Part shown: positions 1 to 7,968 of the stretch, one piece after another
Position numbering within the stretch: the stretch's first letter is position 1
How the letters are laid out: each line of letters opens with the position of its first letter
DNA from: Bacillus_BA fengqiuensis
GTDB taxonomy: Bacteria > Bacillota > Bacilli > Bacillales > Bacillaceae_H
Length of the DNA stretch: 64,000 bases
NCBI GenBank assembly: GCA_030813035.1
Contig: JAUSTV010000006.1
Direction: 5' to 3' (one strand)
The notes under the pieces: model-generated
What the model saw: the letters and a program-made list of their open reading frames with translations, nothing else
What the model was told of the DNA's origin: nothing
The model's database searches: none
Made by a program: the position numbers and the translations under genes

Positions 1-47
1 GACAGATACGTTTAACGCGCTTTAATCGGTATTCGTTTTAATAACCC

Positions 48-83
48 AAAAGGCGGATCATTTCAATATGATCCGCCTTTTTT
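48..83 (+). terminator. Rho-independent terminator of an upstream gene
   Basis: A 12-bp stem (AAGGCGGATCA paired with TGATCCGCCTT) encloses a short loop and is followed by a run of six T. It presumably ends a gene lying left of the window. The 47 bases before it hold no assignable coding sequence, and 84-340 shows nothing else that I can name. Confidence 0.85.
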
Positions 84-357
84 CATGTTATTTAATACAA
101 AAAACTTATTTTTCAACATAAGGAAGGGAAGCCTCTCTCATATTTTCTATCCAGGCTCATGCTTTTTTAAAAGGATATACCTTATGATGTTGGGGAAGGT
201 TTAAAACAGGGTATTTACAGATAAAGGGGAGGCATTTTCTCAAATTCGCTTGTTTGGCCTCATTAGTTTTGTACATATGAATTCTACTAAATAGTTAGGA
301 TTTAGCTGATATTTCATAATACCGTTGAGCATATTTTTGAATGAAAGGATGAAACGG

Positions 358-846
358 ATGATTTCATTTCTTGTCGCTATGGATCAAAACAGGGTGATTG
401 GCAAGGACAATAAACTGCCCTGGCATTTACCTGCTGATTTAAAATATTTTAAAGAATTAACAATGGGGCACCCCATTGTTATGGGAAGAAAAACGTATGA
501 ATCGATTGGAAGGCCGCTACCGGGAAGAGAAAACATTGTTATCACGAGAGATAAGGATTACACCGCTGAAGGATGCACTGTCATCCACTCGATTTCAGAG
601 GTAAAGGAACTGGAAGAAAAGCGAAATGATGAACTATTTGTGATAGGAGGGGCTGAAATCTTTGAGCAAACCTTTTCAATCGCGGATCGGCTTTACATCA
701 CCATGATTGAAGCGGTATTTGAAGGGGATACGTATTTTCCCGATTTCAACGAAGATGAATGGGTAGTCGTGTCGAAAGAAAAAGGAGTAAAGGACGAACG
801 GAATGTGTATGAGCATTATTTTTTAGTGTATGAGCGGAAAGATTAA
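358..846 (+). CDS. dfrA: Dihydrofolate reductase
   Basis: Reduces dihydrofolate to tetrahydrofolate with NADPH in the cytoplasm, feeding thymidylate, purine and methionine synthesis. The 162-residue product has the normal family length. The N-terminal strand (ISFLVAMDQNRVIG), the LPWHLPADLKYF segment with the substrate-binding acid at Asp27, the MGRKTYESIGRPLPGR cofactor loop and the VIGGAEIF motif near residue 95 are all present. ATG at 358 is preferred because AAAGGA at 344-349 sits 8 bases before it; an in-frame TTG at 325 and ATG at 349 would extend the protein but lack a properly spaced ribosome binding site. No thymidylate synthase gene is visible next to it within the window; it could lie upstream. 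Confidence 0.95.
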   Translation: MISFLVAMDQNRVIGKDNKLPWHLPADLKYFKELTMGHPIVMGRKTYESIGRPLPGRENIVITRDKDYTAEGCTVIHSISEVKELEEKRNDELFVIGGAEIFEQTFSIADRLYITMIEAVFEGDTYFPDFNEDEWVVVSKEKGVKDERNVYEHYFLVYERKD

Positions 847-908
847 AAAAATATGAATGCACGGCATATAGGCCAGTTCCAGTGGAAAACGCCGGAGAGC
901 CCGATGTT

Positions 909-947
909 CATAAGGGAAAAGTTGCCTCCCCAACCTTTTCCCTTATG
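909..947 (+). repeat. Hairpin downstream of dfrA
   Basis: ATAAGGGAAAAGTTG and CAACCTTTTCCCTTAT form an inverted repeat with one bulged base around a 6-base loop. There is no T run after it, so it is not a classical terminator; it could be a 3' mRNA stabiliser for dfrA or a protein-binding dyad just upstream of the promoter of the next gene. Confidence 0.5.
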
Positions 948-954
948 AAATCCA

Positions 955-983
955 TTGACTTGATAAGAGATGTAGATTATAGT
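955..983 (+). promoter_or_regulatory. Sigma-A-type promoter for the SDR gene
   Basis: TTGACT at 955-960 and TATAGT at 978-983 are separated by exactly 17 bases, each one mismatch from the vegetative consensus. The start codon of the short-chain dehydrogenase follows 68 bases downstream. Confidence 0.75.
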
Positions 984-1051
984 CATCTTATAAGTTAAAG
1001 TGTTCAAGTGTTTAAACGTTTGATATAAATGGATGCTAAAGGAGAATATAA

Positions 1052-1828
1052 ATGAAAACAGTATTAATTACGGGAGCTTCAGGTGGAATCGGAAAAGAAT
1101 TGGCGGTTCATTTCGCTCATGACGGACATCGGTTAGTTTTAATTGCGCGAAACAGCGCGAAATTGGAGCATTTGAAAAAAGAACTGGAACAAGATCATCA
1201 AGTCGAAGTTTTAACGATTGTAAAAGATATTTCTGACCAGCAGTCGGTGAAAGAGGTATATGAATTTCTGCAGAAGAAAAACATTCAAGTCGATTATCTT
1301 GTTAATAATGCAGGGTTTGGCCTATATGGTGAATTTGCTGACACGAGTTTGGATGATGAGCTCAATATGATCGATTTGAATATTAAAAGCTTGACGCATT
1401 TAACGAAGCTATTTTTGTCTGGTATGATAGCGAACAATAGGGGTGGCGTGTTGAACGTTGCTTCCACAGCAGCTTTCCAGCCGGGGCCGCTCATGGCTGT
1501 TTATTATGCAACGAAAGCATATGTGTTGTCTTTTACGGAAGCTCTGGCAAACGAGTTGAAGGACACGAATATCAAAGTAACCGCTTTATGTCCGGGACCG
1601 ACGGAAACCGGGTTTTCCAATCGGGCTAATTTGCAGGAATCCAAGCTATTCAAAAGCGGGGTCATGGATGTAAAAGAAGTCGCGAGTGTCGGGTATAAAG
1701 GCTTCCACTCGGGAAAAACAGTCGTTATTCCTGGTGCTCAAAACAAGCTATTGGCCCGTTCTGTAAGATTCATGCCTCGAAAAGTGGTGACATCCGTTGT
1801 CCGCAATGTACAGGAGAGAGAAAAGTAG
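1052..1828 (+). CDS. Short-chain dehydrogenase/reductase
   Basis: A classical SDR oxidoreductase of 258 residues. The Rossmann nucleotide motif TGASGGIG is at residues 7-14, the NNAG structural motif near residue 86, the catalytic YxxxK pair in YYATKAYV near 152-156, and CPGPTETGF near residue 180. The basic residues after the first strand (ARN) suggest NADP(H). Substrate cannot be predicted. AAAGGAG at 1038-1044 supports ATG 1052. The ArsR-type regulator that follows after 74 bases with no terminator between is probably cotranscribed. Confidence 0.9.
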   Translation: MKTVLITGASGGIGKELAVHFAHDGHRLVLIARNSAKLEHLKKELEQDHQVEVLTIVKDISDQQSVKEVYEFLQKKNIQVDYLVNNAGFGLYGEFADTSLDDELNMIDLNIKSLTHLTKLFLSGMIANNRGGVLNVASTAAFQPGPLMAVYYATKAYVLSFTEALANELKDTNIKVTALCPGPTETGFSNRANLQESKLFKSGVMDVKEVASVGYKGFHSGKTVVIPGAQNKLLARSVRFMPRKVVTSVVRNVQEREK

Positions 1829-1902
1829 AGGATTGAAAAATTTTCATGGTGCTGTACAATGTGGGTATTAGGTAAACTGAACGTATAGAGAGGAAGAGAT
1901 CG

Positions 1903-2208
1903 ATGTCTCAAACAGTATTGGATATTTTTCGCGCTTGTACGCCCATTTTTCAGGCGCTTGGAGATTCGGCAAGGCAGGACATCATTTTGTTATTGGCAGA
2001 ACATGAGGCATTAACGGTGACGGAAATTGCCGAGCAATCCCATTTATCGAGACCGGCGATTTCCCATCATTTAAAAGTGCTGCGGGATAACAAACTCGTC
2101 TCAATTGAACAAAAGGGAACACAGCGCTATTATTCATTAGCTCTGGATGAATCGGTGTCATTATTAAAATCGCTCATCCATAAGATTGAAACAACGTGTG
2201 ATCTTTAA
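1903..2208 (+). CDS. ArsR-family winged-helix transcription regulator
   Basis: A 101-residue DNA-binding protein with the typical ArsR helix-turn-helix, LTVTEIAEQSHLSRPAISHH at about residues 37-56, followed by a wing (KGTQRYYSL). The ELCVC-type cysteine pair used by metal sensors is missing, so it is unlikely to sense arsenic, cadmium or zinc at the usual site; cysteines occur only near the two ends. Position directly behind the SDR gene suggests that it controls this pair, an inference only. GAGGAAG a few bases upstream of ATG is a good ribosome binding site. Confidence 0.88.
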   Translation: MSQTVLDIFRACTPIFQALGDSARQDIILLLAEHEALTVTEIAEQSHLSRPAISHHLKVLRDNKLVSIEQKGTQRYYSLALDESVSLLKSLIHKIETTCDL

Positions 2209-2225
2209 TTTAATCATAACGATGT

Positions 2226-2263
2226 TGCCCCCCTTTTTGTTGCAAAACAAGTGGGGTTTTTTA
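2226..2263 (+). terminator. Probable terminator after the ArsR gene
   Basis: An imperfect stem of CCCC plus TTGTT with AACAA plus GGGG is followed by six T. The stem contains unpaired bases, so the call is moderate. Confidence 0.6.
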
Positions 2264-2474
2264 ATATACAGATATTAGATGGCAAACGGCTGTTAATGGC
2301 TTTGGAATAGGCGAAAGGTATTAGTAGCGACCCATACAATTTCTTAGAGAGAGGTTTTGTGCTTACATCAAGCGAAAAGAATTCACATAAATTCTTATTA
2401 TCCTTATTTAATAAGAGCAAGGTGCTATAATAAGAAGAGGTAAGTCTTCATTGGAAACGATAGGATCATAGGGT

Positions 2475-3464
2475 GTGAATATATTGACAATCACAAAAGA
2501 AAACTGTTCTGTTTATCCCATCAAGGTTCCCGCAAATCATGGGTTGAAAACGTTTAATTTTTATTTGAGGAAGGAAGCTGGATCTTTGTCGCTTATCGAT
2601 GCAGGTGTGGATACAGAGGAATGCTGGGATGCCTTCATGAGCATAATGACTGAAAACGGGTTCGCCCTTCAAGATTTGGACCGCATTATCTTAACCCATA
2701 ATCATGAGGACCATATCGGATTGGTCAATCGAATTTCATCTGTCAAAGAGATTCCGGTTTATGCCCATGCCAAATCCATTCACCGCTTGAAAAGGGATAA
2801 GGAGTTTTTTGCGTTAAGGATAGAGTTTTTCCGGAAATTGTACCAGGAAATGGGTTGCGGCGCTTCCGGGGAACAGCAAATTGAAAAGCTGAAAGCAGCT
2901 GTCAAAAGAAACGAGAAAGATAAGATTAAAGCTGATATTATTTCACTGGCCGAATCTGATACGATTGCGGGTTTACAGGCGATTGAAACACCAGGACATT
3001 CCCCTGACCATCTTGTTTTTCTTGATACAGAGAGGAAGCAGCTTTTTGGCGGCGACCATCTGATCGGCCATATATCGAGTAATGCCATCGTAGAACCGGA
3101 CCAAGAAGGCAATCGGATATTGACGCTGGTAGAATACATACGTTCACTTGAAAAATGCTCCGGACTTAATATTGAAACCATATACTCAGGGCATGGTAAC
3201 TTCATCCACAATCATCGGGAGTTGATCCATCACAGGCTTGAAAAAATTCATCAAAAATCAGAAAGATTACTAGGGTTGATAGACAGCGGGATGTCAACAG
3301 CTGCTCAGCTGGCGCAATCTTATTACAAAGACAAATATGAAACTCAATTCTCGTTGGTCATGTCGGAAATCATCGGTCAGCTGGACTGGCTGGAAACAAA
3401 AAAGAAAATCGGAAAAGAACGAAAAGATGGAGTTTGGCATTATTATGTGAATCCATTTGAATAA
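2475..3464 (+). CDS. Metallo-beta-lactamase fold hydrolase with C-terminal winged helix
   Basis: A 329-residue MBL-superfamily protein. The zinc ligands are visible in LTHNHEDHIG (HxHxDH) near residue 74, in TPGHSPDHL near residue 174, in GGDHLIGH and in SGHG near residue 239. After residue about 250 comes a helical region resembling the winged-helix tail of this superfamily. Substrate unknown; thioester, lactone and phosphodiester hydrolases share this plan. The start is uncertain: GTG at 2475, or TTG at 2484, which has AGGGTG 8 bases upstream. It is transcribed alone and ends at a strong bidirectional hairpin. Confidence 0.85.
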   Translation: MNILTITKENCSVYPIKVPANHGLKTFNFYLRKEAGSLSLIDAGVDTEECWDAFMSIMTENGFALQDLDRIILTHNHEDHIGLVNRISSVKEIPVYAHAKSIHRLKRDKEFFALRIEFFRKLYQEMGCGASGEQQIEKLKAAVKRNEKDKIKADIISLAESDTIAGLQAIETPGHSPDHLVFLDTERKQLFGGDHLIGHISSNAIVEPDQEGNRILTLVEYIRSLEKCSGLNIETIYSGHGNFIHNHRELIHHRLEKIHQKSERLLGLIDSGMSTAAQLAQSYYKDKYETQFSLVMSEIIGQLDWLETKKKIGKERKDGVWHYYVNPFE

Positions 3465-3506
3465 TAGAAATTCAAAATCATGTGAAAAGGATTCATTAAA
3501 GCTCAT

Positions 3507-3553
3507 AAAACGAAAACGACGGAGAGCCTTCAGGTTCTCCGTCGTTTTCGTTT
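3507..3553. terminator. Strong bidirectional terminator
   Basis: AAACGAAAACGACGGAGA and its complement form an 18-bp near-perfect stem around a 10-base loop, with A and T runs on the two sides. It separates the convergent MBL gene (+) and sspL (-). Confidence 0.9.
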
Positions 3554-3695
3554 AAATTTTTGTGTTCGATTTTTTAGCTCTATTTTCAAGCTCGCTGTTC
3601 GGTTCGGTGGAGAATTCAACGTCTTTTCCATGACCTTGCGGGTTAACGCTTGAATTTCTTTGACCTTGGATAGTTCCTTTATTTTGATTGCTCAT
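3552..3695 (-). CDS. sspL: Small acid-soluble spore protein L
   Basis: A 47-residue protein, too short for a length-filtered gene list. It ends in ELENRAKKSNTKI, which matches the conserved C-terminus of Bacillus SspL (ELEERAKKSNTK), and has the hydrophilic, Asn/Gln-rich composition of minor spore proteins. ATG at 3695 is preceded by GGAGGTGA (3701-3708, reverse strand). Minor SASPs of this type are made in the forespore under sigma-G; I could not find a convincing sigma-G promoter by eye. It shows that the organism forms endospores. Confidence 0.85.
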   Translation of the reverse strand: MSNQNKGTIQGQRNSSVNPQGHGKDVEFSTEPNSELENRAKKSNTKI

Positions 3696-3836
3696 TTTCT
3701 TCACCTCCAATTGTAGTATTTCCTAAATCACAATGATTTAAGTGGAAATAAAGCCAAGGAAAAAAGCTTAAGGTTTTTTCATTCGGTAAAACAAGTTCAT
3801 AACAATATGAAAAATTCAAAATGATGTGTAAAAATA

Positions 3837-3863
3837 TGGAACTTTTATGCCGCGTGATACGTA
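3837..3863 (+). promoter_or_regulatory. Sigma-W-like promoter for floT
   Basis: TGGAACTTTT at 3837-3846 and CGTA at 3860-3863, with 17 bases between GAAC and CGTA, match the sigma-W pattern (TGAAAC, spacer, CGTA) with one change. In B. subtilis the flotillin operon yuaFGI is a known sigma-W target, which makes the match meaningful. Confidence 0.75.
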
Positions 3864-3900
3864 AATAAAGTAGGCAATACAGAAGAAGGGGGAAGCGAGA

Positions 3901-5400
3901 ATGTTTGATTTTATTGGAGTACTGATGGTCTTAACTCCAGTGTTGATAATAGCTGCTCTTGGAGGTGTAGGATATTTTTTTTGGATAAGGCATCGTTACC
4001 GAACAGCAAAGTCCAATCAAGCTTTGATTATTACAGGACCGAAGTTAGGTGATCCTGAAAAGGAAACGAACATTTTTACAGACCAAGAAGGACGTTCAAT
4101 GAAGATTATTAGGGGTGGAGGATACCGTCTAAGACGCTTCCAAACCTCAACACCCGTTAATCTGACATCGTTTCAATTAAAGTTATCAACGCCAAGAGTA
4201 TATACAAATGGTGGCGTACCCATTGTTGCCGATGCAGTAGCAATGGTTAAGGTCGCAGATACGCTAAATGGTATCGCAAACTACGCAGAACAGTTTTTAG
4301 GTAAGAAACAAGAAGAGATTGAAGCTGAAATCATTGAGGTACTTGGAAGCAACTTGCGTGCCATTCTTTCTAAAATGACGGTAGAAGATATTAATAGTAA
4401 CCGAGAGAAATTTAATCAAGATGTATCTGAAGTTGCCCAAAAGCAGCTCGACTTAATGGGTTTTAAAATTACGTCATTAGGTCTTACAGACTTACGTGAC
4501 GCCGACGAGGAGAATGGCTATTTAGAAAACTTGGGAAGACCACGAATTGCTGAGGTTCGTAAACTAGCAGAAATTGCTGAAGCAAATAGCGAGCGTGAAA
4601 CTCGTATCCATAGAGCACAAACTGATCAAGAGGCGAAAGAAGAAGAATACAAACGCCAAATTGCGATTGCAGAATCTAAAAAGGAGAAGGATATTAAAGA
4701 CGCAGCCTTCAAAGAGGAAACCGAACGTGCTCGTGCAAAAGCAGAACAGTCCTACGAATTAGAAAAAGCTAAACTAGCAAAAGAAGTAAAAGAAGAGGAA
4801 TTAACACTTAAATTCCTAGAACGTGAACGTGCAGTTAAGCTGGAGGAAGAAGAAAGTAAAGTTCGTAAAACAAAAGCCGATGCAGAATACTATGAAACAA
4901 CTCGTAAAGCCGAAGCGGAAGCCCGTAAAGCTGCGATTGACGGGGAAGCGAAAGCCAAGATCCGCAGGGAAGAAGGTTCTGCCGAAGCAGATGTTATTCG
5001 TGAACGCGGTAAAGCCGAAGCGGAGGCTCGTAAACTGTTAGCTGAAGCGATGGAAAAACACGGTGAAGTCATTATCACTGAAAAATTAATCGAAATGCTC
5101 CCTGTATTTGCTGAAAAAATTGCTCAACCACTTAACAATATTGAATCCGTTAAGATTATTGATTCCGGCAACGGCCAGGGTGTCCCTTCTTTCGGAAAGA
5201 GCATCACAAAAACAATGCTCGAAATGCAAGAGCCTTTAAAAGAAATGACTGGTATTGACGTATCGGAATTATTAAAGTCATATGCATCCAGATCCAGTGG
5301 TTATATAAGTCAAGGTGCTGTTGCAGTCTTACCTGAAAATCGCTCAGGTAATGGCAAGACTGATGATGTAAACGATGTGAATGAGTTTGAAAGAAAGTAA
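3901..5400 (+). CDS. floT: Flotillin-like SPFH membrane protein FloT
   Basis: Scaffold of functional membrane microdomains, anchored on the cytoplasmic face. The 499-residue product has an N-terminal hydrophobic segment (about residues 5-29), an SPFH/Band 7 domain to about residue 210, then a very long Glu/Ala/Lys-rich coiled coil (about 220-395, repeats such as KAEAEAR) and a flexible tail. Length is close to the roughly 509 residues of B. subtilis FloT (YuaG). GAAGGGGG precedes ATG 3901. The NfeD-like partner YuaF, normally directly upstream, is absent here; sspL occupies that side. Regulation by envelope stress is suggested by the sigma-W-like promoter. Confidence 0.93.
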   Translation: MFDFIGVLMVLTPVLIIAALGGVGYFFWIRHRYRTAKSNQALIITGPKLGDPEKETNIFTDQEGRSMKIIRGGGYRLRRFQTSTPVNLTSFQLKLSTPRVYTNGGVPIVADAVAMVKVADTLNGIANYAEQFLGKKQEEIEAEIIEVLGSNLRAILSKMTVEDINSNREKFNQDVSEVAQKQLDLMGFKITSLGLTDLRDADEENGYLENLGRPRIAEVRKLAEIAEANSERETRIHRAQTDQEAKEEEYKRQIAIAESKKEKDIKDAAFKEETERARAKAEQSYELEKAKLAKEVKEEELTLKFLERERAVKLEEEESKVRKTKADAEYYETTRKAEAEARKAAIDGEAKAKIRREEGSAEADVIRERGKAEAEARKLLAEAMEKHGEVIITEKLIEMLPVFAEKIAQPLNNIESVKIIDSGNGQGVPSFGKSITKTMLEMQEPLKEMTGIDVSELLKSYASRSSGYISQGAVAVLPENRSGNGKTDDVNDVNEFERK

Positions 5401-5438
5401 ATCTATATACATTCCACTAAGAATGAGCTGAATGATAT

Positions 5439-5486
5439 GAAAAATGCCGCAAACCTTCTTATAGTCAGGAGGCTTGTGGCATTTTC
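5439..5486 (+). terminator. Terminator after floT
   Basis: AAAATGCCGCAAACC pairs with GGCTTGTGGCATTTT across a 13-base loop, with T-rich sequence following. Confidence 0.8.
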
Positions 5487-5743
5487 ATTAATAAGCTTTG
5501 TGGATAATATTTCTTTTATAAAAAATTATATTTTTTAGAGGAACAGAAAGTAATCTCATTAAACATTGATTAATGTGAGTTTAACATAGTCCGATAGAAT
5601 TCCTCTTCCTCAAGGAGCACGAAGGGCCTAGCCCAGCGAGTAGGGGGGGGATGAATGGCGGTTCGGCGCAGCCCAAAAGCTTTTTGGTTGATAGGCCTCC
5701 TAATCCTTGTCGAAAGAAAAAAGGATAAATTTTCTATTTTCTC

Positions 5744-5772
5744 TTGAAACGAATATACGTTCGTTATATGAT
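5744..5772 (+). promoter_or_regulatory. tnpB promoter with LexA-like operator
   Basis: TTGAAA (5744-5749) and TATGAT (5767-5772) are 17 bases apart. The spacer begins with the palindrome CGAATATACGTTCG (5750-5763), which agrees with the Gram-positive SOS box (CGAACRNRYGTTYC) at 12 of 14 positions. An operator placed between minus 35 and minus 10 would repress directly. Confidence 0.6.
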
Positions 5773-5793
5773 GATGGCAAGGGAGGTGCCCTC

Positions 5794-6984
5794 ATGTATC
5801 GAACATTGAAAACGGCCTTTTCGGCCAACCGACAGACGCTTCAGTATTTGTTTGACATACGCCGGATGTGCGGAACGATTTGGAATGACTGCGTGCAGCT
5901 GGCCCGCTATTATTACCGAATTCACGGTTCGTGGATCAACCAAAGCGATCTTCAGTCCGAACTCAAAGGCTTATACCCTCTTCACAGCCAGACGGTACAA
6001 GCGGTGTGCCACAAGTTTCTGCGTGCCCGAGACGGGGTTCGTAAAGCGAGGAAAACGAATCCGTCCATCCGGTATCCATACAAGGAGAAGTTCGTCTTCC
6101 ACCCAAAATGGGTAGACAAATCCTTCGTGTTGGAAGAACGCAGGCTGACACTCAGCCTGGGCAGATGGAAGGGGAAACAACAGACACCGCTTGTATTGAC
6201 GCTTGCCTCTGTCCCAAACGGCGTGGTCAAAGAAGTAGAGCTCGTCTATGACGGCCAGTGGCATGCCTGTTTGTCGTATGAAGACGGGGTCCAGCCTGTA
6301 CTGGTGCAAGACGGTCATACGGCAGCGATTGATCCCGGTGAGATTCATACGATTGCCGCTGTCTGTACAAGCGGACAAGCTCTCGTGATTTCGGGAAGGA
6401 AGATGCGCAGCATTCACCGGTTGCGCAACAAAAAAGTGAGAGAACTGCAAATCCTCATGAGCCGGTGCCAAAAAGGCTCCAGGAAATGGCGCCAATACAA
6501 TCGGGCGAAGACATACATCCTCTCTAAAAGTGAACGGCAGCTCGGGGATATCTTACACAAGACGACACGCGCCTTTGTGGACTGGTGCGTGGAACAGGGA
6601 GTCGGCCATGTCGCTCTTGGTGACGTGGAAGGCGTGCAGCGGCACACAAGCAAACGAAATAAACGGCGGAAACGAATCCGGTCCAAACAAGTGAACCAGA
6701 AACTCAGCAATTGGAGATTTGGGAAGGTCACCACACAGTTGCGGTATAAACTTGAAGCAGTGGGGATCTCGCTGTCAAAAGAAAATGAAGCCTATACCAC
6801 GCAAGCATGTCCTGCTTGCGGGAAACGGAACAAAGTCCGTTCACGAAACTATCGCTGTGCCTGTGGATATGAACAGCATCGGGATATCCATGGTGCGGGG
6901 AATATCCTATCGCAGTATCTGCACGGGAAGTTCCTAAAAGTGATGATGACCAGCATCACGTATCTACGGCCTGTCCAGGCGTAG
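5794..6984 (+). CDS. tnpB: TnpB, RNA-guided nuclease of IS605 family
   Basis: A 396-residue TnpB. The RuvC-like nuclease core shows Asp180 in AIDPGEIHTIA, an acidic site in LGDVEGV (Asp277 or Glu279) and Asp364 in HRDIHGAGNI; the four-cysteine zinc finger is CPACG (339-343) with CACG (355-358). A basic stretch (SKRNKRRKRIRSK, 286-298) probably contacts RNA. Characterised TnpBs are programmable DNA nucleases guided by an RNA from the element's right end. ATG 5794 has GGGAGG (5781-5786) 7 bases upstream; the open frame extends to 5707 but without a binding site. In many TnpBs the second acid lies in an E-D-L motif, so its replacement by GDVEG is worth checking for activity. No tnpA is present. 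Confidence 0.92.
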   Translation: MYRTLKTAFSANRQTLQYLFDIRRMCGTIWNDCVQLARYYYRIHGSWINQSDLQSELKGLYPLHSQTVQAVCHKFLRARDGVRKARKTNPSIRYPYKEKFVFHPKWVDKSFVLEERRLTLSLGRWKGKQQTPLVLTLASVPNGVVKEVELVYDGQWHACLSYEDGVQPVLVQDGHTAAIDPGEIHTIAAVCTSGQALVISGRKMRSIHRLRNKKVRELQILMSRCQKGSRKWRQYNRAKTYILSKSERQLGDILHKTTRAFVDWCVEQGVGHVALGDVEGVQRHTSKRNKRRKRIRSKQVNQKLSNWRFGKVTTQLRYKLEAVGISLSKENEAYTTQACPACGKRNKVRSRNYRCACGYEQHRDIHGAGNILSQYLHGKFLKVMMTSITYLRPVQA

Positions 6985-7245
6985 TAGACGGGTAGAACCG
7001 CCCCAGGGGGAGTGGGAGTGTTTTTAAATTCGACTTCTCCCTGTTGCTTACGGTGGCAGCAAGCAGTCGGGAGACCCCTTGCGTCAAGACCACTGCTTCC
7101 GTATGGGAGCGTCAGTCCCCGAGAAGGACGAGGGTGTCGTGTACACCTATGGACATCGTCCAGCTTCTGATTTCGAAGGGATCGACAAGAAACCCCCACC
7201 TCAAGCGCGAAGCGATAGGTGGGGGAGGTTCATTCGCTATTTTGT
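6985..7245 (+). ncRNA. Probable omega/right-end RNA region of tnpB
   Basis: The 3' flank of tnpB is noncoding and structured. It ends with CCCCCACCT (7193-7201) pairing with AGGTGGGGG (7217-7225), then AGGTTCATTC. In TnpB systems the guide RNA is made from this segment, with the guide reading into flanking DNA just past the right end, here from about 7230. Ends and scaffold are inferred, not seen. Confidence 0.55.
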
Positions 7246-7312
7246 AAAAGGAATTACCTTTACAGGAGAAAAGTAATAGAAGCAAAGAAAACGCTCAAAT
7301 GAATTTGCGGAG

Positions 7313-7365
7313 AGGACCCGTCAATGAATTCCTTTTTAAAGGAGTTTCATGACGGGTCCTTTATT
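7313..7365 (+). terminator. Terminator right of the tnpB element
   Basis: GGACCCGTCA and TGACGGGTCC form the base of a long stem continued by ATGAA/TTCAT and TCCTTT/AAAGGA, followed by TTTATTTT. It may originally have ended the transcript of a gene left of the insertion. Confidence 0.85.
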
Positions 7366-7454
7366 TTGTCTTGTTTTCCTCTAATTCACAGGATTTCAAT
7401 GCTGCCGGTTTTTATACCTTTCGTGCGGATGAAATTAGAGCATTCCGAAATATC

Positions 7455-7673
7455 TCAAGGCAGCAAATAAATTTCGTTGTGCGGGGGTTCTGTTAGTTGG
7501 GATTTTTGTAACCGTCCCTCATTGACCAGCTCTTGTAATCCTTGTTCGATGGTTGAAGGATGGACGCCAAACAGGTCGGCTACTTTTACGGTGGATATGG
7601 ACATGTATTTCGGTTCCTTTGAGGAGGAGATAATCATCGATTGTATGCGCTGAAATAGTTTTTCCTTTTCCAT
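7455..7673 (-). CDS. Small winged-helix DNA-binding protein
   Basis: A 72-residue protein with a clear helix-turn-helix, VKVADLFGVHPSTIEQGLQE, at about residues 30-49, followed by LVNEGRLQKS as third-helix/wing. AAGGGA lies 9 bases before ATG 7673 on the reverse strand. No family name recognised. It lies head to head with the formate transporter and could regulate it, which is a guess from position only. No domain outside the DNA-binding part is present. Confidence 0.7.
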   Translation of the reverse strand: MEKEKLFQRIQSMIISSSKEPKYMSISTVKVADLFGVHPSTIEQGLQELVNEGRLQKSQLTEPPHNEIYLLP

Positions 7674-7968
7674 TTCAAAGTCCCTTCTTTCTTTTCATTC
7701 ACGTTCATCATTTGCTGAAAGCGGCCAACACGGACATTTTGTACGAATGAGTCAAAAATGCTGAATATCAACATCATTGTTTAACAAAGCCTTCTTTTAC
7801 ATACTGTGCTCATAGCAAACCTTTCCCTATAAAAGAAAGATTAACCAATTCTCCATCTTCATATGCGTAAGAGTTTTTCACACCATTGTTTTTTAAAATG
7901 TGATATTCCCATCATTAAATGACAAAAAAGGTAAATATTAAGAAAAGAATAAGATAGGAGGGAAATGC
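7674..7968. other. Divergent intergenic region upstream of the formate operon
   Basis: A 295-base A+T-rich spacer between two divergent genes. TTCACA and TGTGATA at about 7877-7904 form a widely spaced inverted repeat that might bind a regulator, but the spacing does not fit Fnr or Crp. No convincing sigma-A promoter could be picked. Confidence 0.3.

Larger units (their letters stand above)
5590..7240 (+). mobile_element. Stand-alone IS605/IS1341-type tnpB element
   Basis: The region holds a single tnpB gene without tnpA, flanked on the left by G- and C-rich hairpins (5625-5660, including GGGCCTAGCCC and a run of eight G) and on the right by a noncoding tail ending in a GC-rich hairpin at 7193-7225 followed by GGTTCATTC. 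Such an arrangement is typical of non-autonomous IS605 relatives moved by a TnpA supplied elsewhere. Exact ends could not be set; the left boundary lies between the floT terminator and about 5620, the right boundary near 7228-7235. Confidence 0.75.

Noticed and set aside
1..47. Tail of an upstream gene
   Set aside because: All three frames close within the segment but none gives a recognisable C-terminus, so no gene is called.
6849..7247. Several overlapping frames in the 3' part of the tnpB element
   Set aside because: They overlap each other and the structured RNA region and have no start signals.
7877..7904. TTCACA...TGTGA inverted repeat as Fnr/Crp site
   Set aside because: The half-site spacing is far larger than the six bases required.
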